DNA of 64,000 bases from an uncultured Marinoscillum sp. (GTDB lineage: Bacteria; Bacteroidota; Bacteroidia; Cytophagales; MED-G16): NCBI GenBank assembly GCA_902523065.1, contig CABYXZ010000002.1, forward strand, positions 287,737 to 351,736, given 5' to 3'. A program made the position numbers and the translations under genes. A model generated the notes under the pieces. It was given only the letters and a program-made list of their open reading frames with translations. It ran no database searches and was not told the DNA's origin. Below, in pieces: positions 1 to 9,702 of the stretch (its first letter is position 1; each line of letters opens with the position of its first letter).

Positions 1-1109
1 GCTCCTTTATAGGAGCAATTCACCGAAATGCTGCACTTTTAGATAATTGCTATGAATTAACGGCTGGATCCTTTAGCTCAGATTATGAAAATTCTAAACT
101 TACAGGAGAAAAACTTTTTTTAGATCCTTCAAGAATCTATGAAAACTATGAAGAAATGCTTGAGAAAGAATCAAACATATCTGAAAATCAAAGAATTGAT
201 GTAGTTTCAATTGTAACACCAAATCACTTGCATTTTGATCCAGCAATTAAATCTTTAGAAAAAGGTTTACCTGTTATTATTGATAAACCAATGACTTTTG
301 ACACAGAACAGGCTAAGATACTGCACGATAAGGTTGAAAAAACAAAAATTCCATTTGCAGTAACACATACTTATACAGGATACCCTATGGTTAAACAAGC
401 AAGAAGTTTAGTGCTAGATGGTAAAATTGGTAAAGTAAGAAAGGTAGCAGTTGAATACCCTCAAGGTTGGTTAAGTACGATGTTGGAAAAAGATAATAAT
501 AAACAGGCATCATGGAGGACAGATCCAACTAAATCTGGAAAAGCTGGGAGTATGGGTGACATTGGTACTCATGCAGCTAACATGGTTGAGTATGTTACTG
601 GAAAAAAAATTAAGAGATTGTTATCTAAAGTAAATGTTTTTGTAGAGGGAAGGTTACTAGAAGATGATGGTAATGTTTTAATTTCTCTTGAAGATAATAT
701 TGAAGGTAATTTGATGACAAGCCAAATAGCAACAGGAGAGGAGAATGATTTAAAAATTAGAGTCTGGGGAGATAAGGGAGGGATTGAGTGGAAGCACTCT
801 ACTCCAAATACTTTAATCCATAAATTAAGTGATGGACCAAATCAAATTCTTAGAGCAGGTGTTGATAATTCTTATTTATCTGATTTTGCACTGGCACATT
901 GTAGAACACCATCAGGTCATCCTGAGGGATTTATTGAGGCTTTTGCAAATATTTATAGAAATTTTGCTTATTCTGTGGTAAACTTTATTGAGAAAAAAGA
1001 CAATGATTCAATTTATGATTATCCTACTGTAGAAGATGGTTATAGAGGTATGAAATTTATTGATGCCGTAATTGAATCATCAAAAAGCTCTGAATGGACT
1101 AACGTATAA
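1..1109 (+). CDS. Gfo/Idh/MocA-family NAD(P)-dependent oxidoreductase (5' partial)
   Basis: The frame is open from base 3, so the gene begins left of the window; 368 residues are visible. A first in-window ATG at 156 is internal, because coherent protein (SFIGAIHRNAALLDN...) precedes it. The Rossmann part shows TPNHLHFDPAIKSLEKG followed by IDKPMTFD, the variant of the family's E-K-P motif that carries the catalytic lysine. The C-terminal substrate domain holds GDIGTHAANMVEYVTG. Family members oxidise or epimerise sugars and inositols with NAD(P)H. The gene ends 3 bases before a sugar isomerase-like gene, so the two are probably one catabolic operon. The substrate cannot be told from sequence. 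Confidence 0.88.
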   Translation, partial: SFIGAIHRNAALLDNCYELTAGSFSSDYENSKLTGEKLFLDPSRIYENYEEMLEKESNISENQRIDVVSIVTPNHLHFDPAIKSLEKGLPVIIDKPMTFDTEQAKILHDKVEKTKIPFAVTHTYTGYPMVKQARSLVLDGKIGKVRKVAVEYPQGWLSTMLEKDNNKQASWRTDPTKSGKAGSMGDIGTHAANMVEYVTGKKIKRLLSKVNVFVEGRLLEDDGNVLISLEDNIEGNLMTSQIATGEENDLKIRVWGDKGGIEWKHSTPNTLIHKLSDGPNQILRAGVDNSYLSDFALAHCRTPSGHPEGFIEAFANIYRNFAYSVVNFIEKKDNDSIYDYPTVEDGYRGMKFIDAVIESSKSSEWTNV

Positions 1110-1112
1110 ACT

Positions 1113-2168
1113 ATGAAAACAATTAAAGGACCTGCAATATTTTTAGCACAATTTATGGACGATGAAAAACCATTTAATAATATGGAAAATATTTGTAAAT
1201 GGGTTTCAAAATTAGGATATAAGGGAGTACAAATTCCAACATGGGATCCTAGGTGCATTGATTTAGAGAAAGTTGCTGAAAGCAAAGATTTTGCGGATGA
1301 ATATAAAGCAAAAATTAATTCATACGGAGTTGATATCACTGAGCTAAGTACACATCTTCAAGGACAACTTGTTGCAGTAAATCCTGCATATAATAAAATG
1401 TTTGATGGTTTTGCTCCGAAAGAATTTAGAAATGATCCTAAAAAGCGAACAGAGTGGGCAACAAATCAATTAATTCTTGCTGCAAAAGCGTCTAAGAATT
1501 TAGGTATAAAAGTTCATGTGACTTTTTCTGGTGCATTAGTTTGGCCATATATGTATCCGTGGCCTCAAAGACCTGATGGTTTAGTTCATACTGCTTTCAA
1601 AGAGCTTTCAAGGAGATGGCTTCCTATATTGAATGAATATGATAGTAATGATGTTGATCTATGTTATGAAATACATCCAGGTGAAGACTTACATGATGGC
1701 TTAACTTTTGAAAAATTCTTAAAGTACACCAATAACCATTCAAGAGTTAAGATGCTTTATGATCCAAGTCATTTTATACTTCAACAACTAGATTATTTAT
1801 CTCATATTGATATTTATCATGAATATATTAAAATGTTCCACGTCAAAGACGCTGAATTTAATTCGAATGGTAAAGCTGGTGTTTATGGAGGGTATGCTGA
1901 TTGGAAAGATAGACCAGGACGTTTCAGATCATTAGGAGATGGTCAAATTGATTTTAAATCAATCTTTTCAAAACTAACAAAATATGGATATGATGGTTGG
2001 GCAGTATTAGAGTGGGAATGTTGTATAAAAAGTAATATCCAGGGAGCTGAGGAAGGATCAAAGTTTATATCAGATCATATTATAAATGTATCAGAAAAAC
2101 AATTTGATGATTTTGCCGACTCAGGTAGTAACAAAGAAGAATTAAACGAAATTTTAGGAATTGACTAA
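1113..2168 (+). CDS. sugar phosphate isomerase/epimerase (xylose isomerase-like TIM barrel)
   Basis: A 351-residue cytoplasmic protein without signal peptide. The order of acidic and histidine motifs fits the AP-endonuclease-2/xylose-isomerase-like barrel and its divalent metal site: CYEIHPGEDLHDG, LYDPSHFILQQ, MFHVKDAEF and VLEWECC. It starts 3 bases after the Gfo/Idh/MocA gene, a frequent pairing in sugar or inositol breakdown, where one enzyme oxidises and the other isomerises the same compound. The last 4 bases overlap the end of the convergent merR-type gene. The exact substrate is unknown. Confidence 0.85.
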   Translation: MKTIKGPAIFLAQFMDDEKPFNNMENICKWVSKLGYKGVQIPTWDPRCIDLEKVAESKDFADEYKAKINSYGVDITELSTHLQGQLVAVNPAYNKMFDGFAPKEFRNDPKKRTEWATNQLILAAKASKNLGIKVHVTFSGALVWPYMYPWPQRPDGLVHTAFKELSRRWLPILNEYDSNDVDLCYEIHPGEDLHDGLTFEKFLKYTNNHSRVKMLYDPSHFILQQLDYLSHIDIYHEYIKMFHVKDAEFNSNGKAGVYGGYADWKDRPGRFRSLGDGQIDFKSIFSKLTKYGYDGWAVLEWECCIKSNIQGAEEGSKFISDHIINVSEKQFDDFADSGSNKEELNEILGID

Positions 2169-2503
2169 ATCTTTTTTTTTAAATACAATAATTTTTCTTT
2201 GACTGCATTTAATTTTTCAATTATTTCATCATTACCGTTATAATTAATATTTATTTCTTTTTTGATAATTTTTTTTGCACCATCAATTGTAAATTTTTTG
2301 TTCTTTAGGAGGGATTGAATTGTTTTTAAAACATTTATGTCCTTTTCTGTAAATTTTCTAGAGCCTTTAGAGTTTTTCCTAGGGTTTAGTTCATCAAACT
2401 CTGTTTCCCAAAAACGTATTTGTGAAGTGGATAGATTTAAATTATTTGCTACTTCACCTATTGTGAAATATTTTTTTTTAATTTCTCTCTCCTTATACGG
2501 CAT
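2165..2503 (-). CDS. MerR-family transcriptional regulator
   Basis: A 112-residue protein. The N-terminal winged helix reads YFTIGEVANNLNLSTSQIRFW followed by an acidic wing and SRKFTEKDINVLKTIQSLL, the usual MerR DNA-binding layout. A lysine-rich helix forms the short C-terminus. No cysteine cluster for metal sensing is present, so the effector is unknown. It lies 1 base downstream of the M23 peptidase gene and is probably co-transcribed with it. This peptidase-regulator pair divergent from alaS is, from memory, a common flavobacterial arrangement. Confidence 0.85.
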   Translation of the reverse strand: MPYKEREIKKKYFTIGEVANNLNLSTSQIRFWETEFDELNPRKNSKGSRKFTEKDINVLKTIQSLLKNKKFTIDGAKKIIKKEININYNGNDEIIEKLNAVKEKLLYLKKKI

Positions 2504-2504
2504 A

Positions 2505-3491
2505 CTAGTATGTTGAACCTAGTGCTTGATTTTCAACGGAAGCAATCTTAATTACCTCCTCATATTGACTAGGTGTAAGATCATTGAAGAAAAAGTTTAT
2601 TGGGTTTACTTTTTCTCCATTTTTATGAACTTCATAATGTAGGTGAGGAGCAGTTGATCTTCCTGAGTTACCACTATATGCAATTAATTCACCTCTTTTA
2701 ACTTTTTGACCTCTTTTTATATTGAATTTATCTAAGTGGGCATATACTGTTCTGTACCCATTACCGTGATCTAGATAAATATGTTTACCAAACCCTCCAA
2801 ATGAAGTTTTGACTACTACAGCTTTTCCATCAGCAGTTGCATATATAGGTGTTCCGACTTTTATTGAAAAGTCAAGCCCATAATGCATTCTTTTAACTTT
2901 TAAGAATGGATCAATTCTTCTGCCAAAACCAGAGGCAAGTCTTTTAAGATCTTTATTAGAAACTGGTTGAATAGCTGGTATTGCTGCAACTAATTCTTCC
3001 TTATTTACAGCCATATTATATAAATCATCATATGATTTAGTTTGAATATAAAGTTTCCTCTTTAATTCATCTATTTTGGCATAGTTATCAATTAATAAAT
3101 CTTCTCTTTCAAGATTTCCATCGAGTAAGTCTTTATATCTGTTTATACCTCCTATACCAACTTTTCTTACTGATTTAGGTATTGGTTCAGATTCAAAAAT
3201 TATTCTATAAATATTATCATCTCTTTGTTCTAAATTCTCTAACATTTTGTAGGCAATGTTTACTTCCTTATTTAGTATTTCATAGTGTGTTTGTAACTCA
3301 CTATTTTCTTTTTTTAGTTGGATAATTTTTGGTGACTCGAAGTAGGCGTCATAGATGCTGACTAGCCCTATACTCGTTATAAGAATTAAAGTAAGAAAAC
3401 CGGTAATATTAAGAAACTGTTCTTTTTTAGTCTTTTTGACTTTTTCAAATTTACAAGTTTCTGTATTGTAATAATATTTCTGTTTTCCCAT
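2505..3491 (-). CDS. M23-family (LytM-like) peptidoglycan endopeptidase, membrane anchored
   Basis: A 328-residue protein. A cytoplasmic Lys-rich start is followed by one membrane segment at about residues 26-48 and a coiled-coil-like region at about 50-95. The C-terminal M23 domain (about 190-305) has the zinc motifs HYGLDFS (HxxxD) and HLHYEV (HxH), so it looks catalytically intact. The expected role is cutting peptide cross-links in peptidoglycan during growth or division, facing the periplasm. It is transcribed away from alaS and shares a leftward operon with the merR-type gene. Confidence 0.88.
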   Translation of the reverse strand: MGKQKYYYNTETCKFEKVKKTKKEQFLNITGFLTLILITSIGLVSIYDAYFESPKIIQLKKENSELQTHYEILNKEVNIAYKMLENLEQRDDNIYRIIFESEPIPKSVRKVGIGGINRYKDLLDGNLEREDLLIDNYAKIDELKRKLYIQTKSYDDLYNMAVNKEELVAAIPAIQPVSNKDLKRLASGFGRRIDPFLKVKRMHYGLDFSIKVGTPIYATADGKAVVVKTSFGGFGKHIYLDHGNGYRTVYAHLDKFNIKRGQKVKRGELIAYSGNSGRSTAPHLHYEVHKNGEKVNPINFFFNDLTPSQYEEVIKIASVENQALGSTY

Positions 3492-3522
3492 AATTAGTAG
3501 AAAATAGCCTAATTTTATATTC

Positions 3523-3530
3523 TATATTTG
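3523..3530 (+). promoter_or_regulatory. -7 box TATATTTG upstream of alaS
   Basis: An exact match to the Bacteroidota -7 consensus TAnnTTTG, about 34 bases before the alaS ATG. I see no convincing -33 TTTG at the right spacing, so the call rests on the -7 box and its position. Confidence 0.5.
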
Positions 3531-3564
3531 CAAAAATAAAAATATTCATTGATTTATAACTCAT

Positions 3565-6189
3565 ATGGATACCAAAAAAATTAGACAGATATTTTTTGAT
3601 TTTTTTAAAAATAAAGGACATTCCATTATTGAATCAGCTCCTATCACAGTTAAAGATGATCCAACTTTAATGTTTACAAATGCAGGTATGAATCAATTTA
3701 AAGATATTTTTCTTGGAAATACTAAATCACAAAATAAAAGAATTGCTAATACTCAAAAATGCTTGAGAGTAAGTGGTAAGCACAATGACCTTGAGGAAGT
3801 TGGTATTGATAAATACCATCACACCATGTTTGAGATGTTGGGAAACTGGTCATTCGGAGATTATTTTAAAGAGGACGCAATAAAATGGGCATGGGAACTT
3901 TTGACCAAAGAATATAAATTAGACGAGTCAAGACTTTATGTTACAATTTTTGGAGGAGATAAGTCTGACAAGTTGTCTAGAGATTTAGAATCTTTAGAAA
4001 TTTGGAAACAAATTGTACCTCAATCTAAAATAATTGATGGTTCTAAGAAAGATAACTTTTGGGAAATGGGAGAAACTGGTCCATGCGGTCCCTGCTCTGA
4101 GATACACATCGATTTGAGAGACCCTAAAGAGATTCAAGCAGTCCCTACCTCAAAACTTATAAATAAGGATCACCCAGAAGTAATTGAGATATGGAACTTA
4201 GTATTCATAGAATTCAATCGAAAAATTGATGGTTCCTTAGAGAATTTACCAGAAAAACATGTTGACACAGGGATGGGCTTAGAAAGACTTTCTATGGCTA
4301 TAGATTCACTAACATCTACATATGATACTAATATTTTTAGGTCAATAATAAAATCATTAGAAAAAATTTCAGGAAAAAAGTATGGAGTAGAAAAAGAAAT
4401 AAATATAGCATTTAGGGTAATTTGTGACCATATAAGGGCAATTGTATTAACTATATCGGACGGTGCTATACCATCAAATAATAAGGCAGGTTATGTTATA
4501 AGGAGAATTTTAAGGAGAGCAGTAAGATATGGATACTCAACACTTCAATTGAAAGAACCTTTTCTTAATGAGTTATCTCAATCAGTAATTGTAGAGTATA
4601 AAGATATTTTTAAAAATCTAAGTTCTCAGAGTGATTTTATAAAGGAGGTAATTCTAGAGGAAGAGAAGACTTTTTTATCAACTCTTGATAAAGGATTAAA
4701 GAAAATAAATGAATATGGAGAATCTTCTAAAAAGGTATCGGGAGAATTAGTTTTTGAGTTATATGATACGTATGGTTTTCCTATTGACCTAACTGAGCTT
4801 ATTTTTAGAGAGAAGGGAATCAACATCGATAAAGAGAAATTTAATGAACTGCTAGAAACTCAACGAAACAGATCAAGGAATGTGAGTAAAGCAATATCTG
4901 ATGAATGGAAAATTCTAAAGAAAGGTAAAAAACTGACCTCATTTATTGGGTATGAGGAAGATAATTCACTATCTCAAATTATTATGTACAGAAAGGTCAG
5001 TGAGGATGAAAATACAAATTTTCATCTAGTCTTTGATAAGACACCTTTTTATCCTGAGTCTGGGGGTCAAGTTGGAGATAAAGGTGTTATTTACGATGGT
5101 AATGAAAAAATAAGAGTTCTTGACACTTTTAAAGAAAATGATTTAGTTATACATCTTGCAGAAAAACTTCCTAGCTCACTAGATGATAAAATTAAAATTG
5201 AGATTGATAAAAATAGGAGAGAGTTTATCTCTAAAAATCATTCTGCCACTCATTTGCTCCATTCGGCTTTAAGAGATACATTAGGTAATCATATTTCACA
5301 AAAGGGGTCACTAGTAAATGAAAAAATATTAAGGTTTGATTTTTCACATTTTTCTAAAATTGATGTTGATTCCTTAGAAAAAATAAGCGATATAGTTAAC
5401 GACAAGATTTTTGAAAATATTAAAGTTAAAATTGAAAACAATGTCAACATTGAGGATGCTAAAAAGAAAGGTGCTACTGCTCTTTTTGGTGAAAAATATG
5501 GGGACAAGGTTAGGGTGGTAAGCATTGATGATAAGTTTTCTTTAGAACTGTGCGGAGGTACGCATGTAGGTAGTACTTCTGAGATAGGACAGTTTAAAAT
5601 TCTTTCAGAATCCTCTATTTCATCTGGTGTAAGAAGAATTGAAGCATCAACATCTGTTGAGTCAGAAAGGATATCTAAATTGGATTCTAAGACAATTAGT
5701 GAACTTAAAAATTTATTAAAATCAAAAGATATTCTTGAATCAGTAAACTCCCTTATTACAAAGAATAAAGCTTTAGAAAAAGAAATTGATTTGAAAAATA
5801 ATGAAAGGAAAAAACAAATTAAGTCTGAACTTAATTCTTCAGTATTAAAAATAAAAAATGTTAACCTTCTTATTAATGACTTTAAAGATGAGAAGATGAA
5901 TTTTGTTAAACAAATCGCTTTTGAATTAGAAAAAGAGTTAAAAAATATGATTTTTCTTGGTACACTTCTAGACTCAAATAAACCGCTAATTTTAATAATG
6001 ATTTCAAAAAATTTATTGGATAAATTAGATATTGATGCGAACGACATAATAAATAAGTTAGCAACTCATATTGAAGGATCAGGTGGGGGTCAAAAGTTTT
6101 TGGCGACTGCTGGTGGTAAAAATAAAGAGGGGATAAAAAAAGTAATAAATGAGGGTAAAATCATTTTAGAATCAATCTTAAACAAATAG
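3565..6189 (+). CDS. alaS: alanine--tRNA ligase
   Basis: An 874-residue protein, the full length of the family. In order: class II aminoacylation core with SGKHNDLEEVG and FEMLGNWSFGDYF; the editing domain with the zinc-binding HSATHLLHSALR (HxxxH) and ELCGGTHVG; a coiled linker; and a C-terminal DHHA1-like domain with EGSGGGQKFLATAGG. It charges tRNA-Ala and hydrolyses mischarged Ser/Gly in the cytoplasm. All key motifs are present. The ATG at 3565 follows a TATATTTG -7 box and starts directly with the conserved helix region. Confidence 0.97.
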   Translation: MDTKKIRQIFFDFFKNKGHSIIESAPITVKDDPTLMFTNAGMNQFKDIFLGNTKSQNKRIANTQKCLRVSGKHNDLEEVGIDKYHHTMFEMLGNWSFGDYFKEDAIKWAWELLTKEYKLDESRLYVTIFGGDKSDKLSRDLESLEIWKQIVPQSKIIDGSKKDNFWEMGETGPCGPCSEIHIDLRDPKEIQAVPTSKLINKDHPEVIEIWNLVFIEFNRKIDGSLENLPEKHVDTGMGLERLSMAIDSLTSTYDTNIFRSIIKSLEKISGKKYGVEKEINIAFRVICDHIRAIVLTISDGAIPSNNKAGYVIRRILRRAVRYGYSTLQLKEPFLNELSQSVIVEYKDIFKNLSSQSDFIKEVILEEEKTFLSTLDKGLKKINEYGESSKKVSGELVFELYDTYGFPIDLTELIFREKGINIDKEKFNELLETQRNRSRNVSKAISDEWKILKKGKKLTSFIGYEEDNSLSQIIMYRKVSEDENTNFHLVFDKTPFYPESGGQVGDKGVIYDGNEKIRVLDTFKENDLVIHLAEKLPSSLDDKIKIEIDKNRREFISKNHSATHLLHSALRDTLGNHISQKGSLVNEKILRFDFSHFSKIDVDSLEKISDIVNDKIFENIKVKIENNVNIEDAKKKGATALFGEKYGDKVRVVSIDDKFSLELCGGTHVGSTSEIGQFKILSESSISSGVRRIEASTSVESERISKLDSKTISELKNLLKSKDILESVNSLITKNKALEKEIDLKNNERKKQIKSELNSSVLKIKNVNLLINDFKDEKMNFVKQIAFELEKELKNMIFLGTLLDSNKPLILIMISKNLLDKLDIDANDIINKLATHIEGSGGGQKFLATAGGKNKEGIKKVINEGKIILESILNK

Positions 6190-6242
6190 TTTGTTTTATC
6201 GTTTTTAGATTAAAGCAAACAAATACTAATACATTAATTTAT

Positions 6243-7373
6243 ATGCAATTCCATAAAGCCTTCAATGTTCTACTTTTCATATCATTTTTGATATTTCTGT
6301 CTTGTGGTGAAAATCCGAGTAATGGAACTGAGAAGATAAAAATATCTGTTAAAATTGATGGTTCAGGAAATTATGATGAGGTAAGATTACAAAAGGTGAA
6401 TTCTGATTATTCCATAGAATTAGTTGAATCTGCAAATTTTGTTGAAGATGAAATTGAGTTCAATATTTTTGTTTTTGAATCTACTTTATTCAGGCTCGAT
6501 TTCATGGGATACACAAGTTTAGATCTTATTTTAGATAAATCAGACGTGGATATATTTGTCGATGATTCAAACTCTTTATTTGAATTTACTGTTAATGGTT
6601 CTGATGATACTGAAATACTGAAATCTATTGAAAATAAGATCACAAATTATAGATCAGAGATTAGAGAACTTAATATAAATTTTGTTGAAGCCAGCCAGAA
6701 CAGAGACTTTGAGCTTGTAAATAGTATTCAATCTGAGTTTGATTTCAAAAAAAATCAGTTTGAACTTTCATTAAAAGATTATTTATCAAGTGCTAAAAGC
6801 TCTCTTGCAGTACTAGTCACTGCAGATTATCTTGATATAGAAGAAAATCTCACTTTTTGGGAAACTATATATAACAATTATACCGAGGAGTTTAAGGATA
6901 ATTCTTACTTTAAAAATTTTGAGAATAAGCTGATAAAGATTAAATCTATCTCTATCGGGAGTGTAGCACCTGACATAATATTAAATGATACAAGTGGTGT
7001 ACCAATTTCATTGGCCTCGTTAAGAGGTAAATATGTATTATTAGATTTTTGGGCAGCTTGGTGCAGACCATGTAGGGAAGAAAATCCTAATATTGTAGAA
7101 AATTACAATAATTATAAATCTTATGGATTTGATGTTTATCAGGTTTCATTAGATAGGACCAAAGAAGATTGGGTTAGAGGTATTAAACAAGATAAATTGC
7201 CATGGATCAACGTTTCTGATTTAAAATATTATCAGTCAGAGGCTGCAGAGTTATATAATGTAGACAGAATTCCTAGTGCTTTTCTATTAGATCCTGACGG
7301 CAAGATAATTGCCAAGCATACAGATTTAAGGGGTCCAAATCTCTCACGAAAATTAGCTGAAATTTTTAATTAA
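6243..7373 (+). CDS. TlpA-like thioredoxin-fold lipoprotein
   Basis: A 376-residue protein. The N-terminus is a lipoprotein signal with lipobox FLSCGEN. An N-terminal beta-rich domain of DUF4369 type and a helical stretch precede a C-terminal thioredoxin-like domain (about 230-376) with the redox motif AAWCRPCREENP (CxxC) and the cis-proline segment RIPSAF. It probably reduces or rearranges disulfides at the periplasmic face of a membrane. The convergent thioesterase gene overlaps its end by 8 bases. Its redox partner is not identifiable here. Confidence 0.85.
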   Translation: MQFHKAFNVLLFISFLIFLSCGENPSNGTEKIKISVKIDGSGNYDEVRLQKVNSDYSIELVESANFVEDEIEFNIFVFESTLFRLDFMGYTSLDLILDKSDVDIFVDDSNSLFEFTVNGSDDTEILKSIENKITNYRSEIRELNINFVEASQNRDFELVNSIQSEFDFKKNQFELSLKDYLSSAKSSLAVLVTADYLDIEENLTFWETIYNNYTEEFKDNSYFKNFENKLIKIKSISIGSVAPDIILNDTSGVPISLASLRGKYVLLDFWAAWCRPCREENPNIVENYNNYKSYGFDVYQVSLDRTKEDWVRGIKQDKLPWINVSDLKYYQSEAAELYNVDRIPSAFLLDPDGKIIAKHTDLRGPNLSRKLAEIFN

Positions 7374-7881
7374 ATATTGATTTTAGCTCATCTGCTTCCT
7401 CAGGTTTCATTTTCCCTGCAAGTATTAGTCTTAGTTGCCTTCTCCTAAGGGCACCATTAAAAAGTTTTTTTTCCTCTTCTGTATTTGGTTTTACTTCAAT
7501 TGATTTAACAGGTTTCCTTTTTTCATTTAAGGTAACGAAAGTAAAGAACGCACTATTGCTAATTACTGATTTTTGAGATTCGCTGTTTTGAGAGCTGACC
7601 TCAATAAAAATCTCCATAGATGTATTAAATACCCTTGTTATAAATGCAGTTATTGTAACTATATCGCCTTTAAAAATGGGAGACTTAAATGTAATATTAT
7701 CAACTGAGGCAGTTACAGATATTTTTTTTGTGTTTTTGTTAGCACAAATAGCGGCAGCCATATCCATCCAATACATAAGTTTTCCTCCAAAAAGTGTATC
7801 TAAATTATTTGTATGGTTTGGTAGAACCATTTCACTGATTGATATTTTAGTGTCTTTGCAGTCTATGACTTTATCTTTCAT
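7366..7881 (-). CDS. acyl-CoA thioesterase, hotdog fold (YciA-like)
   Basis: A 171-residue protein. The motif LPNHTNNLDTLFGGKLMYWMDMAA, given here only as the landmark LFGGKLMYWMD, and the later IEVSSQN segment match the hotdog acyl-CoA thioesterase family that includes YciA. It would hydrolyse acyl-CoA esters in the cytoplasm. The C-terminus is extended by a charged helix (about 140-171). A TAAATTTG -7 box on its strand lies in the divergent region shared with ribE. Confidence 0.85.
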   Translation of the reverse strand: MKDKVIDCKDTKISISEMVLPNHTNNLDTLFGGKLMYWMDMAAAICANKNTKKISVTASVDNITFKSPIFKGDIVTITAFITRVFNTSMEIFIEVSSQNSESQKSVISNSAFFTFVTLNEKRKPVKSIEVKPNTEEEKKLFNGALRRRQLRLILAGKMKPEEADELKSIFN

Positions 7882-7897
7882 TTTTTATTTTCTAAAG

Positions 7898-7918
7898 CAA
7901 ATTTAACTTTTATGTTTG
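7898..7918. promoter_or_regulatory. divergent -7 boxes between the thioesterase gene and ribE
   Basis: Two exact TAnnTTTG boxes lie back to back: TAAATTTG on the minus strand (7898-7905) pointing to the thioesterase gene, and TATGTTTG on the plus strand (7911-7918) pointing to ribE. The intergenic region is only 63 bases, so the two promoters must overlap on opposite strands. Confidence 0.55.
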
Positions 7919-7944
7919 CATAGTAATTATAAAACACATTAAAA

Positions 7945-8532
7945 ATGTTCACAGGAATTGTTGAGACAACTGGAGTTATAGAGGATTTAAATTACGACAA
8001 AGAAAATTTAAATTTAACTATACAGAGTAGTATTAGTCGAGATTTGAGGGTTGACGAAAGCGTATCTCATGACGGAGTATGTCTTACTGTTACACACAAT
8101 TCGGACACATCTCATAAAACAACATTAGTACCAGAAACCATCAAAAAAAGCAGATTTTCAGATCTGGAAATAGGATCCGAAATAAATATTGAAAGAAGCT
8201 TAAAGATAAGTGATAGATTAGATGGACATATTGTCCAAGGTCATGTAGATGATGTTGCTGTTTGTAAAGAGGTAATTGACAATGGAAATAATTGGTTGTT
8301 TACTTTTGAAACTAATAATTATTTAAAATATGTTGTTGAGAAAGGAAGTATAACAATAAATGGAGTAAGTCTAACTTGTTTTGATGTAAAAGATAATTTC
8401 TTTTCAGTAGCAATTATTCCTCATACTTATTCCAAAACAAATTTTAGAAATATTTTAAAAAATCAAAAAGTAAATATTGAGTATGATATTCTTGGAAAGT
8501 ATTTAGAAAGACTTAATAAGAATCAGACATAA
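7945..8532 (+). CDS. ribE: riboflavin synthase, alpha subunit
   Basis: A 195-residue protein beginning MFTGIVETTGVI, the standard start of the family. Two lumazine-binding repeats are visible: the first to about residue 95, with VSHDGVCLTV and LSLKIS-like strands, and the second starting near LDGHIVQGHVDD, with GSITINGVSLT. It dismutates two 6,7-dimethyl-8-ribityllumazine molecules to riboflavin. The flavokinase ribF lies far away at 54.8 kb, so the pathway is scattered. A TATGTTTG -7 box precedes it. The end overlaps the convergent SCO-type gene by 20 bases. Confidence 0.95.
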   Translation: MFTGIVETTGVIEDLNYDKENLNLTIQSSISRDLRVDESVSHDGVCLTVTHNSDTSHKTTLVPETIKKSRFSDLEIGSEINIERSLKISDRLDGHIVQGHVDDVAVCKEVIDNGNNWLFTFETNNYLKYVVEKGSITINGVSLTCFDVKDNFFSVAIIPHTYSKTNFRNILKNQKVNIEYDILGKYLERLNKNQT

Positions 8533-9145
8533 GAAGAGTTTCAATGTCGTTTTTTATTTTTGATATTTCAGTCTTATCTGTACCATCGTATATGCCTCTA
8601 ATTCTCCTTTTATTATCAACAAGTAAAAATGTGCCGCTATGTAAAAATCCACCTGGTTCTGATGAATCAGCCATTGCAGTCACCATATAGCTTTTTTTCG
8701 CTGTTTCATGTATATATTCAATATCCCCTGTAACAAAGTGCCACTTTTTAGAATTTATACCAAGGTTTTTTGAGTACTTGTTAAGTACATCAACATTATC
8801 ATATTCAGGGTTAACTGTATGTGATAGAAACTTTACGTTATTTTGGTTTTCAAAATGATCATAAATTTTTAACAAGTTTGATTTCATAATTGGACAAATG
8901 GTAGGACAGGTTGTAAAAAAGAAATCAGCAAGGTAAATATCATTTTGAAATGTATTATTTGATATTGTGTCTCCGTCTTGATTTATGAATTTAAAATCAC
9001 TTACAGTATGATCTAAAGTGTCAGTTTTTAAAATACCGTTAATTTTTTTTTCGATTATTTTTTTTCTGCCGTATATCGGTAATTCTTCTACTTTTGAGTT
9101 ACACGACAATAATAAAAATGTGAGAAAGTAAACAGTTTTTTTCAC
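8513..9145 (-). CDS. SCO1/SenC-type copper chaperone lipoprotein
   Basis: A 210-residue protein with lipobox FLLLSCNS. The thioredoxin-like domain has FFTTCPTICPIMKSNLL, the CxxxC copper site, and a later conserved histidine in GGFLHSGTFLLVD, so all three copper ligands are present. The known role of the family is delivery of copper to the CuA centre of cytochrome c oxidase at the outer face of the inner membrane. Its start overlaps the end of the upstream PAP2 gene by 4 bases, so the two are probably coupled. Confidence 0.92.
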   Translation of the reverse strand: MKKTVYFLTFLLLSCNSKVEELPIYGRKKIIEKKINGILKTDTLDHTVSDFKFINQDGDTISNNTFQNDIYLADFFFTTCPTICPIMKSNLLKIYDHFENQNNVKFLSHTVNPEYDNVDVLNKYSKNLGINSKKWHFVTGDIEYIHETAKKSYMVTAMADSSEPGGFLHSGTFLLVDNKRRIRGIYDGTDKTEISKIKNDIETLLMSDSY

Positions 9146-9684
9146 TTTAATAATTTGTATGTAGTACGATAAATAATTAGTGAAGTTAGAAAACCCATAA
9201 ATAGACCAACTACTACATCACCAAAGTAATGAACACCCAAATAAATTCTACTGTATCCAACTAATATGCTCCATGCAAATAAAAATTGAATTCTTTTTTT
9301 GGTAATAAAATAAAATATTGTTGCTAATGAAAAGGTTGTTGAGGAATGAGATGATGCGAAGCCATATTTTTTACCACACCCTGAAACTATATCAATTATT
9401 CCTACTAATTCAGGATTATTACAAGGCCTTAATCTTTCAAAATATGGTTTCATTAGCGAGGAAGTAATAAAATCAGAAATTATAACTGCTAAAACACAAA
9501 TAACAATAAGTTTTAAAAATATTTTTTTCTCATTTGTGTAGAGAAAATATATTAAATATATATAGAGAGGTATCCAAAAATATTTATTACTAAAAAGAAT
9601 CATTACATAATCAATGTATTCTGAAGAAAAACTGTTGATCAATAATGTAATCTGTTTATCAATCTTAACTATGTATTCAAACAA
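9142..9684 (-). CDS. PAP2-family membrane phosphatase
   Basis: A 180-residue protein with about five membrane segments. The three motifs of the phosphatidic acid phosphatase superfamily are present in order: KPYFERLRP, ASSHSS (a variant of PSGH) and SRIYLGVHYFGDVVVG. Members remove phosphate from lipids, including undecaprenyl pyrophosphate and phosphatidylglycerol phosphate; the substrate here is not known. It is translationally coupled to the SCO-type gene downstream and lies 18 bases from the divergent methylase gene. Confidence 0.88.
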   Translation of the reverse strand: MFEYIVKIDKQITLLINSFSSEYIDYVMILFSNKYFWIPLYIYLIYFLYTNEKKIFLKLIVICVLAVIISDFITSSLMKPYFERLRPCNNPELVGIIDIVSGCGKKYGFASSHSSTTFSLATIFYFITKKRIQFLFAWSILVGYSRIYLGVHYFGDVVVGLFMGFLTSLIIYRTTYKLLK

Positions 9685-9702
9685 TATATTTAAATTTATT
9701 TA

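Noticed and set aside
1040..1339. A 99-codon reverse frame across the junction of the first two genes
   Set aside because: Antisense to two conserved enzymes and their 3-base junction; no independent support.
5289..6047. A 252-codon reverse-strand frame inside alaS
   Set aside because: Ser/Leu/Phe-rich antisense of an AT-rich, Lys/Glu-rich gene; alaS is intact and conserved here.
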